Position numbers and translations under genes: made by a program
NCBI GenBank assembly: GCA_903862655.1
Contig: CAIOZA010000055.1
Location: 62,001 to 126,000 of the forward strand
Direction of reading: 5' to 3'
Length of the DNA stretch: 64,000 bases
Source of the DNA: an uncultured Ignavibacteria bacterium
GTDB lineage: Bacteria > Bacteroidota > Ignavibacteria > Kapaibacteriales > UBA2268
In this document: positions 7,340-15,550 of the stretch, piece by piece
How positions within the stretch are numbered: position 1 is the stretch's first letter
Layout of the letters: every line of letters begins with the position of its first letter
The notes under the pieces: model-generated
The model's input: only the letters and a program-made list of their open reading frames with translations
What the model was told of the DNA's origin: nothing
The model's database searches: none

Positions 7340-9481
7340 TTACTTTTTGGGATTAAGCGGCTGATCTTTTTTTGCTGAATCCGGAGGCATCTCAGTTGGG
7401 AGCTTTGAGCCAGGGATATCCAATTTTGGAAGAAAATTCTTTGGATTGTTAATGTCCTTCATTGTTTTATTCATTATATCTTTACCCTGATCCTTCACCG
7501 AGTTGATAGTATTGTCGATAGCATTTTCAAAAGTCTTACCAGGGTTCTTGAGAATGTCCAGCGGATTGAAACCTTCTTTTTTAGGTGGTTCAGATGTTGT
7601 TGGCATATTAATCAGATCCTCTAGCTTAATACCAGTTGGCTTTTCATAAGTTCTTGGTTGATCTGGCTTAGCTTCTCCGTTGCGAAGAGCCAGCAGGTAT
7701 GACACACTGGAATTCAATTCTTTTGCATAAACGGTTTCAGGATATTTTTCTAGCAACAATCGATAATAAATAAAAGCACTATCAATGTTTTTCAGATTAT
7801 GTTCGTAAATCCAACCTATCGTATAAAGAGATCTGGGGCTGAAGTTTGACTCCGGATATTCATTGAAAATACGAAGGAACTGATTAATAGCAAAGTAATA
7901 CTCTTTATTCTTTCGTAAGCTACTCCCGGAAGAGAATAGGTCGTATACAGGATCAATTTGATATTTGTCAGTATATCCAAGCTGTTTAATTGCTTCTTTG
8001 CCGTATTCAGTTTTTGGGAAATTGTAAGCGATTATTTCAAGAAGTGAGTCCGATTGCCATCTATTGTCATTTTTGATTAACCTGGAATACGCATATAAGT
8101 ATCTGGCTCTGTTTGAGTCTTTAACCGGACAAATATTTGTTGCCAGATGATAGAACTTTAGGCTCGAATCACTGTTTCCAATTTCTTCATGAACACGGCC
8201 AAGTTCGAATAATGTCTGAGCTAAAATCATATTGCTTGTGTCGCCGAGAACCTGCCCAGAATCTAGCTTGGCAAGCATTGGAGTGACAATATTATTTTTC
8301 TGTTCCCACGAATTCATAAGGAAAAACATTCTCTCTGATGTTTTAGAGAATACTGATCTTTGATTTCTTGATCGAGCAAAATATTTTCTGGCATCGGGAT
8401 ATTTTTTGTTATTGAAGAAATCTACAGCTTTTTCAAAATATACAGCATTAACGGCAGTATTATTTAGATAGGCAGAATCAGCAAACTTTTCCTCTGATGT
8501 CATTTGCTCTTTTGAGCCGTAAAGTCTCGTTTTAGTCATACTGGCAAGAAGAATTAAATTGCGCCATTCCTCGTACTTACCGTCATCTTGAAGCATTGTA
8601 AGGATCTGTGTGGCTTTAGTCGTATCGCCAGTTCTTATCTGACTCATAGCCTGATAGATGTATCCTTCGAAGGCTGCCATATAATCAGGAGTATAATCCT
8701 GAACTTTAGCATATTCTTTTTCTGCCTGATTAAAACGGCTAACCTTGTAGTAAATAGATGCAAGATCGACCTGCCATTTGGCACGTAATACATCATCCTC
8801 TGATTGAGCTATAGCTTGTTTATATGGACGAATGGCTCCATCAATATCATTATTCATCAAAGCTATTTCCGCCTGAAGTCTGAAAGCTTCCGAAAGAATA
8901 TCCCAACGCTTCTTTTGCCAAGCCATATCCACAGTCCTGGATAACATTATCGATCCGTTTTCGTAGTTCTGCTGCATCAGAAGATTTTCACTCATCAGAA
9001 GCAGAGCATCGGGCACGAAATCTCCATCAGGAAATTTATCAACTATTTCACTGCATTTCACCTGCGATGGTATCCACAGGCTTTGATAGAAATAGGATTT
9101 TGCCATCAAATACAATGAGCTTTCTACATAATTGCTGTAAGGATGCTTGGCAAGAACTTTTGAACCTTTAATAATAATTGAATCAAGTTTAATTTTTACA
9201 GGTTGAAGCTTTTGCTGAGAAATAACAAACTCATCCATGAATTGAGGGGTACCCGTTTTAGACAACCCTGCAATTTTAAATTTGGGCTCGGGAATAATGA
9301 CTCTGGGAGTGATTCTTTTCTTTTCGTCCTGAAATTCGAACTCATCTTCCGCTTCTTTCATTAAACGGGTTGAGTTGTAATAGGTATTGTAATAAGTTGT
9401 GAAATTATCGTAGCTTTTGCAACCGGGCAGGAAATAAATTCCTGTTAAACAGAAGAAGAATATAACTTGATTAAGTTTCAT
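7340..9481 (-). CDS. Large TPR lipoprotein, possibly PorW/SprE-like
   Basis: A 713-residue protein with a lipoprotein signal peptide (IYFLPGC, lipidated Cys21) followed by a tyrosine-rich stretch, FTTYYNTYYNSTRLMKEAE. Most of the length is TPR-like helical repeats (about 100-610), for example PYSNYVESSLYLMAKSYFYQ and NFSPRSLYTIGWIYEHNLKN. The last 100 residues are proline- and lysine-rich and probably disordered. A lipidated Cys followed by an N-terminal Tyr/Asn-rich motif and long TPR arrays is the arrangement of PorW/SprE, an outer-membrane lipoprotein needed for type IX secretion and gliding. The two T9SS-tailed proteins elsewhere in the window are consistent with that, but general TPR lipoproteins are common, so the identity is tentative. 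It has its own probable promoter. Confidence 0.7.
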   Translation of the reverse strand: MKLNQVIFFFCLTGIYFLPGCKSYDNFTTYYNTYYNSTRLMKEAEDEFEFQDEKKRITPRVIIPEPKFKIAGLSKTGTPQFMDEFVISQQKLQPVKIKLDSIIIKGSKVLAKHPYSNYVESSLYLMAKSYFYQSLWIPSQVKCSEIVDKFPDGDFVPDALLLMSENLLMQQNYENGSIMLSRTVDMAWQKKRWDILSEAFRLQAEIALMNNDIDGAIRPYKQAIAQSEDDVLRAKWQVDLASIYYKVSRFNQAEKEYAKVQDYTPDYMAAFEGYIYQAMSQIRTGDTTKATQILTMLQDDGKYEEWRNLILLASMTKTRLYGSKEQMTSEEKFADSAYLNNTAVNAVYFEKAVDFFNNKKYPDARKYFARSRNQRSVFSKTSERMFFLMNSWEQKNNIVTPMLAKLDSGQVLGDTSNMILAQTLFELGRVHEEIGNSDSSLKFYHLATNICPVKDSNRARYLYAYSRLIKNDNRWQSDSLLEIIAYNFPKTEYGKEAIKQLGYTDKYQIDPVYDLFSSGSSLRKNKEYYFAINQFLRIFNEYPESNFSPRSLYTIGWIYEHNLKNIDSAFIYYRLLLEKYPETVYAKELNSSVSYLLALRNGEAKPDQPRTYEKPTGIKLEDLINMPTTSEPPKKEGFNPLDILKNPGKTFENAIDNTINSVKDQGKDIMNKTMKDINNPKNFLPKLDIPGSKLPTEMPPDSAKKDQPLNPKK

Positions 9482-9534
9482 TAATTTTAGGTCAACGTAA
9501 ATAAAAATAGTATAAATCTAAATAATGTGACTCC

Positions 9535-9542
9535 CAAAAATA
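9535..9542 (-). promoter_or_regulatory. Probable promoter -7 element (TATTTTTG) of the TPR lipoprotein gene
   Basis: The minus strand carries TATTTTTG, matching TAnnTTTG, 53 bases before the start codon. The surrounding 110 bases between genes are AT-rich and contain no other feature. Confidence 0.45.
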
Positions 9543-9598
9543 ATAAAAATAACACACTAAAAAAATTAAACGGTGATAGTTTGTGTTTATTGCAAAAA

Positions 9599-10507
9599 TC
9601 AGCGACGTGAATATGTGTTGTCATAGAAATTTGATTGAAACTGAGTTGTATTGTCATCCTGATTAGCTTCAGAGAAATTACTATTCTTGAAAGAAGTAAA
9701 TATTCTCTTATTCTGAGAAATCTGAACTTGAATATTCACGAGCTTTTCTTTCAGGTGTCTTCTCCGTTTAATAATCCATGACTGATCGTTTAAATGGTCT
9801 GCGTAGCAGAAGGGTTCTTCTTCAACCGTTCTTTTAATCTTGCGTGTCTCAGCTTGAATATGCATTCTGAGGTCAAAAATTTCTTTCTGTAGCTTAATTT
9901 GACTGTCTTCATCCAGCTCTAAGTAAATGCTTTCATCTTCACAAATTAATTTGTAGAAGATCTTTAATTTATTTAAATCTTTAGACTTATAAGCACTCAC
10001 AATACTGTCCCAGTATAGTTTGAAAAGATCTGTATGACCTTCCATGTCAGGATGTAATTTCTTGACAACAGCACGGTAGTAGAAAGACAAATTGCCATCG
10101 GTTTCTTTATTTAATCCATTAATTGATGATAACCTATCAATAATGTCTTGTGAAGGACTTAATGTAAATCTGAAATTTGAAAGTGGAGAAGTATCTGATG
10201 TATCTTTTTCAACCAATCTTTCAATGATTTCGATTGTTTTTTTTGTGATTTTTTCACCACGCGAAACTTTGATCGATAATAGCTCAAGCTTACGTTCCAG
10301 CTTAGTATTTACAGAATTATTATTGAATATTTCATCTTCGATGTGCCCAAAAAGGTTGTTGTATTCAAAAACAAGCCGTGGTTGAATCTCATTGTTTATG
10401 TGATTCCATTGACTCATAATATCTAAAAGCTTTTTTCGGCATTCTTTGAGTTCATGCCTTAGCTTTTCTAGTGATGTGTTTTGTGAAATCTGAGAATCGT
10501 TGAACAT
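9599..10507 (-). CDS. J-domain-like coiled-coil protein
   Basis: Not a member of a family I can name. The 302-residue soluble protein has an N-terminal charged coiled coil (about 10-100), a central segment resembling helices II and III of a DnaJ J-domain, and a C-terminal charged helical region (about 200-275). The J-like segment reads SFYYRAVVKKLHPDMEGH, with an exact HPD tripeptide at 152-154 in the right helical context, followed by a helix resembling the J-domain helix III. Helix I and the glycine-rich and zinc regions of DnaJ are absent. HPD is the contact that stimulates Hsp70 ATPase, so an Hsp70 co-chaperone role is a reasonable guess but unproven. It is followed by, and possibly co-transcribed with, neighbouring minus-strand genes. 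Confidence 0.6.
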   Translation of the reverse strand: MFNDSQISQNTSLEKLRHELKECRKKLLDIMSQWNHINNEIQPRLVFEYNNLFGHIEDEIFNNNSVNTKLERKLELLSIKVSRGEKITKKTIEIIERLVEKDTSDTSPLSNFRFTLSPSQDIIDRLSSINGLNKETDGNLSFYYRAVVKKLHPDMEGHTDLFKLYWDSIVSAYKSKDLNKLKIFYKLICEDESIYLELDEDSQIKLQKEIFDLRMHIQAETRKIKRTVEEEPFCYADHLNDQSWIIKRRRHLKEKLVNIQVQISQNKRIFTSFKNSNFSEANQDDNTTQFQSNFYDNTYSRR

Positions 10508-10548
10508 ATAAATACTTTTGTCTTATTTATTTTAATAATTAGAAAATA

Positions 10549-10890
10549 TTACTCTAAATTATAACTCTCTAAAGCTTCTAGTGCTACTCTGAGATGTGGA
10601 ATCACAATCGAACCGCCAATTACCAAAGCAATGTTAAGAGCTTCAGAAATTTCCTTCTTTGTGCAACCACATTCCACTGAAGCCTCAATATGATATATAA
10701 TACAATCATTGCATCTAAGAACTGCCGAACCCACTAGTCCCATAAGCTCCTTATACTTTGCAGGAACTGCTGAAGATTCGTATGCTTTCGTGTCCAAAGC
10801 CATAAATCTGTTGATGTTCAGATCATTCAGATTGTGAATCCTCTGATTCCCGGCTTCGCGTCTTTTATGTAGATCTTCAATTATATTCAT
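10549..10890 (-). CDS. AhpD-like / carboxymuconolactone decarboxylase family protein
   Basis: A 113-residue single-domain protein of the CMD/AhpD fold. The alkylhydroperoxidase core CxxCxxxH is intact: Cys60, Cys63 and His67 in RCNDCIIYHI, followed by the family pattern ECGCTKKEISEALNIALVIGG. AhpD-type members use the Cys pair for thiol-dependent peroxide reduction; the true carboxymuconolactone decarboxylases usually lack it. A redox role is therefore more likely than aromatic degradation. It lies 41 bases upstream of the J-domain-like gene in the same direction, so the two may share a transcript. Confidence 0.82.
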   Translation of the reverse strand: MNIIEDLHKRREAGNQRIHNLNDLNINRFMALDTKAYESSAVPAKYKELMGLVGSAVLRCNDCIIYHIEASVECGCTKKEISEALNIALVIGGSIVIPHLRVALEALESYNLE

Positions 10891-11008
10891 TGGTCAAAGA
10901 ATACAACTATTATACCAAAATGAAAACACTTGAATTAGAATGTCTGTAATCCTATGATAATCTTAATGATTACCAAAAAATAATTAATATTCAGGATAAA
11001 AAATCAAT

Positions 11009-11016
11009 CAAATATA
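11009..11016 (-). promoter_or_regulatory. Possible promoter -7 element (TATATTTG) for the AhpD-like gene
   Basis: An exact TAnnTTTG match on the minus strand about 118 bases before the start codon, in an AT-rich 195-base gap. The distance is long compared with other sites in the window, so it is less certain. Confidence 0.3.
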
Positions 11017-11085
11017 AAATATAAAACTGTTCAATTATCAACATAATTTATTAAAATGGATAATAATGTCAGATTTTGTTCCATT

Positions 11086-13182
11086 TTAATTAGCTAAATC
11101 ATTTTTCGAAGTTCTGGCAACAATCATCTCAGTAATTGCACAAATCAGAGCAAGAATAACGAAAATCTGCCATAGTTCTGTGCCTGTTCTTGCACGGTTG
11201 AATTCTGCAAGAAGTTTGTTCGGATTAAGAATCTCGATTGCTTTTATATCAGATAAATATGACGAAAAATCCTTTTTTATGTTATCAACTGTTACTTTGT
11301 TTAAATCAGATTCATCTGGAGAATTGTTTACATTAACTACTGCTGCTATTTTGTTGTTATCGGCATACATAGTATTAACTCCTGAAGAATTGAAAGGCGG
11401 ATAATTTAAGAGAACTCCTGAAGGTAGTGAAACAGATTTGATAAACGATTCTGATCCATTTGATTCTAGTAATTTAAAATTAGATACTCCAGAAAATTTC
11501 TTTGGTAGAATTAATCTTAAATTCTCACCTGTAATCGAATTAATTGTAAGACCTTCCTTAGCGGAAAGATAGGAAATACTTCTTAATATCAAAACTGGAA
11601 AAAGACTGGTCGTACTAAAATTACCCCACGCCATATCTGGTGATATTCCACAGAATATAATCTTTCCATCACCAAAAACAATTTCAGATAATACAGAAGA
11701 TCCCTGAACACCGATTATCCCCTGACCAGAGTTTGTAGTCATGACCTTTGACATTTTGGGTGTTTCGAGATTTGATCTCACATCGGTAGTACCTTTGAAT
11801 ACACCCTGAAACAGCGGATGTATTTTATCGAACTGATCAAAAGTTAAATTGGACTGAGTTGATTGAGTTTTATAGCCTAAGCCTAGAATTCCTAGAGTCT
11901 GAAGTCCTTTGGTCATAACTTCAGGAGGTGTGTCCTCTTCCGGAAATATAAAGAGTGAACCTCCAGTACTTACATATTTTGCCAGCTTGTCGTAATCATT
12001 CGATTTGAATGGACCAGATAAACAGCAAACAACATCGAATTTTGAAAGATCTATTGAGCCGGTTTGATTGGTTGTATAAAACTGAGCATTGAAAACAGGT
12101 TTATCTCCAGTAAGATCAGATAATATTTTTATGGCCGATGTACTTTGTGGATTACCTATTACTGCAATATTAGGTGGCTGAGGAACTACGAATCCGAAAA
12201 ATCTTCTATTGTCAGCATCCTGTGCATCATTTTCAAGTTCGACGTAAGCGTTTATTAATCCATATACCTGAGGCTCTGATCCAATGAGGACAGATTTTGT
12301 CTGTCCGGCCTGAATGTCCATTGTTCTCTGTGCTACACGCTGTTTATTGAAAAAGAGAGAAACTACAAGACCATTAACATCTTTATCGGAATGATTGCGA
12401 ATAAATGTTTCAACTTCTACTGTTTTGTCAACCTGATAAATCCGATTAACACTATATACACTATCAATCGAAAGGTTGCTGATTTCAGATTTTGTTCCCA
12501 TTCCAATAGGAATAATCATCATGGCTATAGATGATGAATTAACTATTATACTGTCATTATAGGCTCTGTGAAAAATATTAGGTTGTGCGTCACTAACCAC
12601 ATAGATTTCCTTATTGAGATTAACAGCTTTATCCAATAAAGAAGAAGCTATCCTTAGACTGTTCTCAAGGTTAGCAGATGTATTTGAAATGTTGATTGAG
12701 CTTAGGTTTTCTCTTACTCTTTGTAGATTTCGGCTTAGGCTGAAATTGCCTAAATCATTCATTGAGGACATAGGGATAATCGAAACTTCGTCGCCATCTT
12801 TCAGGTTTTCAAGAATTTTCTGGACACTGGATTTTGCCTGATTAAACCTGTTTCCGAATTCGTCCGACACGTCCATACTGAATGAGTTATCAATAAGAAT
12901 AACCATACTAGTTTTTGAATAAGTTCCTATCAAAGGGAGATTGCTCCTTATGGCTGGCCTTGCAAAAGCGAATACTACAAAAGCAATAATTAAGGTCCTT
13001 AAAATCAACAATAAAATCTGCTTGATTTTTATTTTCCGGATTTTTGTTTTCTGAAGCTCTTTAATGAACAGTAAAGTTGAAAACTCAATAGTCTTAAGTT
13101 TTCGTAGATTTAAAAGATGCAGAATGAGTGGGATAGATGCCGCAAACATTCCAAACAAAACAGCAGGATTGAGAAAATTCAT
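11086..13182 (-). CDS. BatA-type VWA membrane protein
   Basis: A 698-residue membrane protein with the N-terminal BatA (aerotolerance) domain: one hydrophobic segment at 5-25, the LNLRKLKTIEFSTLLFIKEL linker, and a second at 57-78. A von Willebrand A domain follows with an intact MIDAS, Asp98-x-Ser100-x-Ser102 in LIDNSFSMD. A long beta-rich periplasmic region follows, with a Rossmann-like part around FVVPQPPNIAVIGNP. A last transmembrane helix (IFVILALICAITEMIVA) lies near residue 675. Such proteins often pair with MoxR ATPases and DUF58 proteins; none is visible next door, so this is a stand-alone copy. The exact role of the family is unsettled. Confidence 0.85.
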   Translation of the reverse strand: MNFLNPAVLFGMFAASIPLILHLLNLRKLKTIEFSTLLFIKELQKTKIRKIKIKQILLLILRTLIIAFVVFAFARPAIRSNLPLIGTYSKTSMVILIDNSFSMDVSDEFGNRFNQAKSSVQKILENLKDGDEVSIIPMSSMNDLGNFSLSRNLQRVRENLSSINISNTSANLENSLRIASSLLDKAVNLNKEIYVVSDAQPNIFHRAYNDSIIVNSSSIAMMIIPIGMGTKSEISNLSIDSVYSVNRIYQVDKTVEVETFIRNHSDKDVNGLVVSLFFNKQRVAQRTMDIQAGQTKSVLIGSEPQVYGLINAYVELENDAQDADNRRFFGFVVPQPPNIAVIGNPQSTSAIKILSDLTGDKPVFNAQFYTTNQTGSIDLSKFDVVCCLSGPFKSNDYDKLAKYVSTGGSLFIFPEEDTPPEVMTKGLQTLGILGLGYKTQSTQSNLTFDQFDKIHPLFQGVFKGTTDVRSNLETPKMSKVMTTNSGQGIIGVQGSSVLSEIVFGDGKIIFCGISPDMAWGNFSTTSLFPVLILRSISYLSAKEGLTINSITGENLRLILPKKFSGVSNFKLLESNGSESFIKSVSLPSGVLLNYPPFNSSGVNTMYADNNKIAAVVNVNNSPDESDLNKVTVDNIKKDFSSYLSDIKAIEILNPNKLLAEFNRARTGTELWQIFVILALICAITEMIVARTSKNDLAN

Positions 13183-13198
13183 TATTATTCTTTAATAT

Positions 13199-13226
13199 CA
13201 AAAAACACCGTCATAAGGACGGTGTT
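13199..13226 (-). terminator. Rho-independent terminator of the PLP-enzyme gene
   Basis: A nine-base perfect stem (AACACCGTC facing GACGGTGTT) with a five-base loop is followed on the minus strand by six uridines. It lies 33 bases past the stop codon of the aminotransferase-fold gene. Confidence 0.85.
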
Positions 13227-13258
13227 GTGTTTGAAAAATTTGTAAAAATATATTTGCC

Positions 13259-14524
13259 TTATTTCTTAGCCATAGCATTTATTGCTTCAAGCAGTTTGTC
13301 GAGTTCACTCAATCTGGTATATACATGAGGTGTAACTCTAATTCCATCGATCTTTTCCCACACAATTCCGACAGTATGAATCTTATATTTATTAAAAAGT
13401 TCAGTGTCAATTTCTGACGCTTTCATTCCTTCGATACTGAAGTTGGCAAGTGCACAGGAATATTCAGGTTTCAAAGAAGTATTTAGCTTTACCTTAGGAA
13501 TTTTCACAGCCTGTTCAGCCCAGTAATTCTTTAGGAAACGCAACCTGTCTTCTTTTCTTTTGTTGCCGATATTCATCTGAAAATTAATTGCCTCACCTAT
13601 TGCCTGCTCACCAGGGAATGAGCGTGTGCCCTGAGCTTCAAATTTGCGAATATCTTCCGATCTTGGCTCTGGATTTGGAAAAAGGGGATAAATGTTTTTA
13701 ATCTTCTCTTTTTTGACAAACAACATTCCTGTACCAAATGGTGCACAAAGCCATTTGTGAAGGCTTGTACCAAAATAATCACAATCAAGATCGCTGATTT
13801 TGTATTCCAGATGTGCAAATGTATGAGCACCATCAACTATAACTTCAATTCCTTTTTTGTGTGCAGCATCGGCTATCTTTCTTGCTGGAAGAAACTGGCC
13901 GTTCCAGTTGATCATGTGGGTAATGTTTACAATCCTTGTTTTAGAATTGAAAGCTGATGAGTATGCATCAACGATTTTATCATCATCTTCGATTGGGACA
14001 GGAAGATCAACCCAGACTATTTTGATTCCATCCCTCATTTCGCGCTGCTTCCATGCGTTGATAACATTAGGATAATCGTACCGTGAAAGTACTACTTCAT
14101 CACCTCTGTTCAATGTCAATCCAAAAATAACAGTATCGAGTGCTTCAGTGGTATTTCTGTTGATAGCGATTTCTTCAGCTGAACATCCTGCCTGTTGAGC
14201 AAGTTTTGTACGAAGTGGTTCGCGTCCCTGATCCAGTATCCTCCACATAAAATAGGAGGGACCTTCATTGCAAAGTCTGTAATATCGTTCGAAAGCCTCC
14301 TGAACAATTTTGGGTTGAGGACTAACACCGCCATTATTTAGATTAATAAGGTTTGGATTGGTAGTATAAGCCTGCTGTATCCACATCCAGAAATCAGGAT
14401 TGTCACTCTGAGGGATCTGATTGGCTGATGTTGCTTGTGCAAAAAGTTCGGATTTATTGGTCACAAGTGCCGCGCCCATCATAAATCCCATTGTCTTTAC
14501 GAAATCTCTTCTTGGTGTACTCAT
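13259..14524 (-). CDS. Exported class V aminotransferase-fold PLP enzyme (isopenicillin-N epimerase-like)
   Basis: A 421-residue PLP enzyme. The N-terminus MSTPRRDFVKTMGFMMGAAL carries a twin-arginine signal (RRDFVK) with a short hydrophobic stretch ending near LFAQA, which suggests export of the folded holoenzyme by Tat. The catalytic domain has NLNNGGVSPQP at the start, the cofactor-binding Asp231 in VIVDGAHTFAH, and the Schiff-base lysine Lys257 in GTSLHKWL. It is closest in pattern to the isopenicillin-N epimerase/cysteine-desulfurase-like branch; the substrate is unknown and no antibiotic-pathway genes are nearby. It has its own promoter, overlapping a divergent one, and its own terminator, so it appears monocistronic. 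Confidence 0.87.
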   Translation of the reverse strand: MSTPRRDFVKTMGFMMGAALVTNKSELFAQATSANQIPQSDNPDFWMWIQQAYTTNPNLINLNNGGVSPQPKIVQEAFERYYRLCNEGPSYFMWRILDQGREPLRTKLAQQAGCSAEEIAINRNTTEALDTVIFGLTLNRGDEVVLSRYDYPNVINAWKQREMRDGIKIVWVDLPVPIEDDDKIVDAYSSAFNSKTRIVNITHMINWNGQFLPARKIADAAHKKGIEVIVDGAHTFAHLEYKISDLDCDYFGTSLHKWLCAPFGTGMLFVKKEKIKNIYPLFPNPEPRSEDIRKFEAQGTRSFPGEQAIGEAINFQMNIGNKRKEDRLRFLKNYWAEQAVKIPKVKLNTSLKPEYSCALANFSIEGMKASEIDTELFNKYKIHTVGIVWEKIDGIRVTPHVYTRLSELDKLLEAINAMAKK

Positions 14525-14565
14525 AAGTTTTTACTGAAATATTAAAAAATTTGAGAATTAAATCT

Positions 14566-14586
14566 TATTTTTGCTTGTCAAAATTA
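14566..14586. promoter_or_regulatory. Overlapping divergent promoters
   Basis: The plus strand has TATTTTTG at 14566-14573, facing the glycosyltransferase gene. The minus strand has TAATTTTG at 14586-14579, facing the PLP-enzyme gene. The two -7 elements are five bases apart, so the polymerase footprints must overlap and simultaneous use looks impossible. The plus-strand element lies downstream of a TTG at 14551, arguing that the glycosyltransferase starts at the later ATG. Confidence 0.5.
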
Positions 14587-14598
14587 TCAGTAATATCA

Positions 14599-15546
14599 AT
14601 GCAGAATCCTAAAACCGATATAATTATTATTTCATACAAAAAGCCTGAACTGACAATTCAATGTGTTGAATCAATCAGAGCAGGTTCAATCAATGAATAT
14701 AATGTAATAATTGTTGATAATAATTCGGCTGATGATACAGTCGAAATTCTAAAAGGTAAATTAACAAATATCCTCATCATAGAAAACAAAAAAAATCTTG
14801 GTTATGCTTCGGCAGTAAATATTGGTTTAACAAATTCTACTTCGGAATTTGTCCTGATCTCAAATAATGATGTCATTTATCACAATGGCACTATTGACGG
14901 AATATTTGAATTTCTTAAAAGTGATAACAAAATTGGTGTTGCCGGTTCACAACAGCTCTATCCTGATGGAAATTGGCAGTGGAGTTGGGGTTATTGTCCT
15001 GGTATTAAACTCGGATTGATTAATCTTTTCTTGATTGGCTTGATTATCAAACATCTTGATAAGCTGCAGATTGAGAAAACAGCAAATGCCAGACAAACAA
15101 AAGAAGTTGGATTTATTGATGGTGCTGCAATGTTTTGTAGAAGGTCAGCTCTCAATGATGTTTCAGGGTTTGATGAAGATTATTTCTTTTACTCAGAAGA
15201 AGCAGATTTATGTTTTAAGCTTAAACATAAAGGCTGGAAAATTATATTCAATCCACAGTATCAAATTACACATATCCGCGGAGGATCAAACAATCAGGGA
15301 AATTTTAAAGAAGAAAATATCAGAGCATTAGTAAATTCAAAAATTCAATTTTGTAGAAAGAATTTAAATGACTTTGATGCAAAATTATACTTCATATTAG
15401 AAAAAATTTATAGCTTAAAGCTTTGGATAATTTATTCATTTTTATCAAAAATGACATCGAATAAAAAATCAATCGAAATGAATAAAAAATCTGAAGTAAT
15501 GAAGAATTTTTATTTATCCTGGAAACAAATTACATTTGAAAAGTAG
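14599..15546 (+). CDS. Family 2 glycosyltransferase (rhamnosyltransferase-like)
   Basis: A 315-residue GT-A fold enzyme that transfers a sugar from a nucleotide donor. It opens with DIIIISYKKPELTIQCVESI, then VIIVDNNSADDTVEIL (nucleotide-binding region), NLGYASAVNIGL, SNNDVIYHNG (the metal-binding acidic position) and the acceptor-side motif GFDEDYFFYSEEADLCFKLK, the pattern of the WbbL/rhamnosyltransferase subgroup of GT2. The C-terminal 80 residues are basic and may sit on the membrane. I use the ATG at 14599; an in-frame TTG 48 bases upstream precedes the probable promoter. The acceptor is probably a surface glycan, but no polymer locus surrounds it. Confidence 0.86.
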   Translation: MQNPKTDIIIISYKKPELTIQCVESIRAGSINEYNVIIVDNNSADDTVEILKGKLTNILIIENKKNLGYASAVNIGLTNSTSEFVLISNNDVIYHNGTIDGIFEFLKSDNKIGVAGSQQLYPDGNWQWSWGYCPGIKLGLINLFLIGLIIKHLDKLQIEKTANARQTKEVGFIDGAAMFCRRSALNDVSGFDEDYFFYSEEADLCFKLKHKGWKIIFNPQYQITHIRGGSNNQGNFKEENIRALVNSKIQFCRKNLNDFDAKLYFILEKIYSLKLWIIYSFLSKMTSNKKSIEMNKKSEVMKNFYLSWKQITFEK

Positions 15547-15550
15547 TTAA

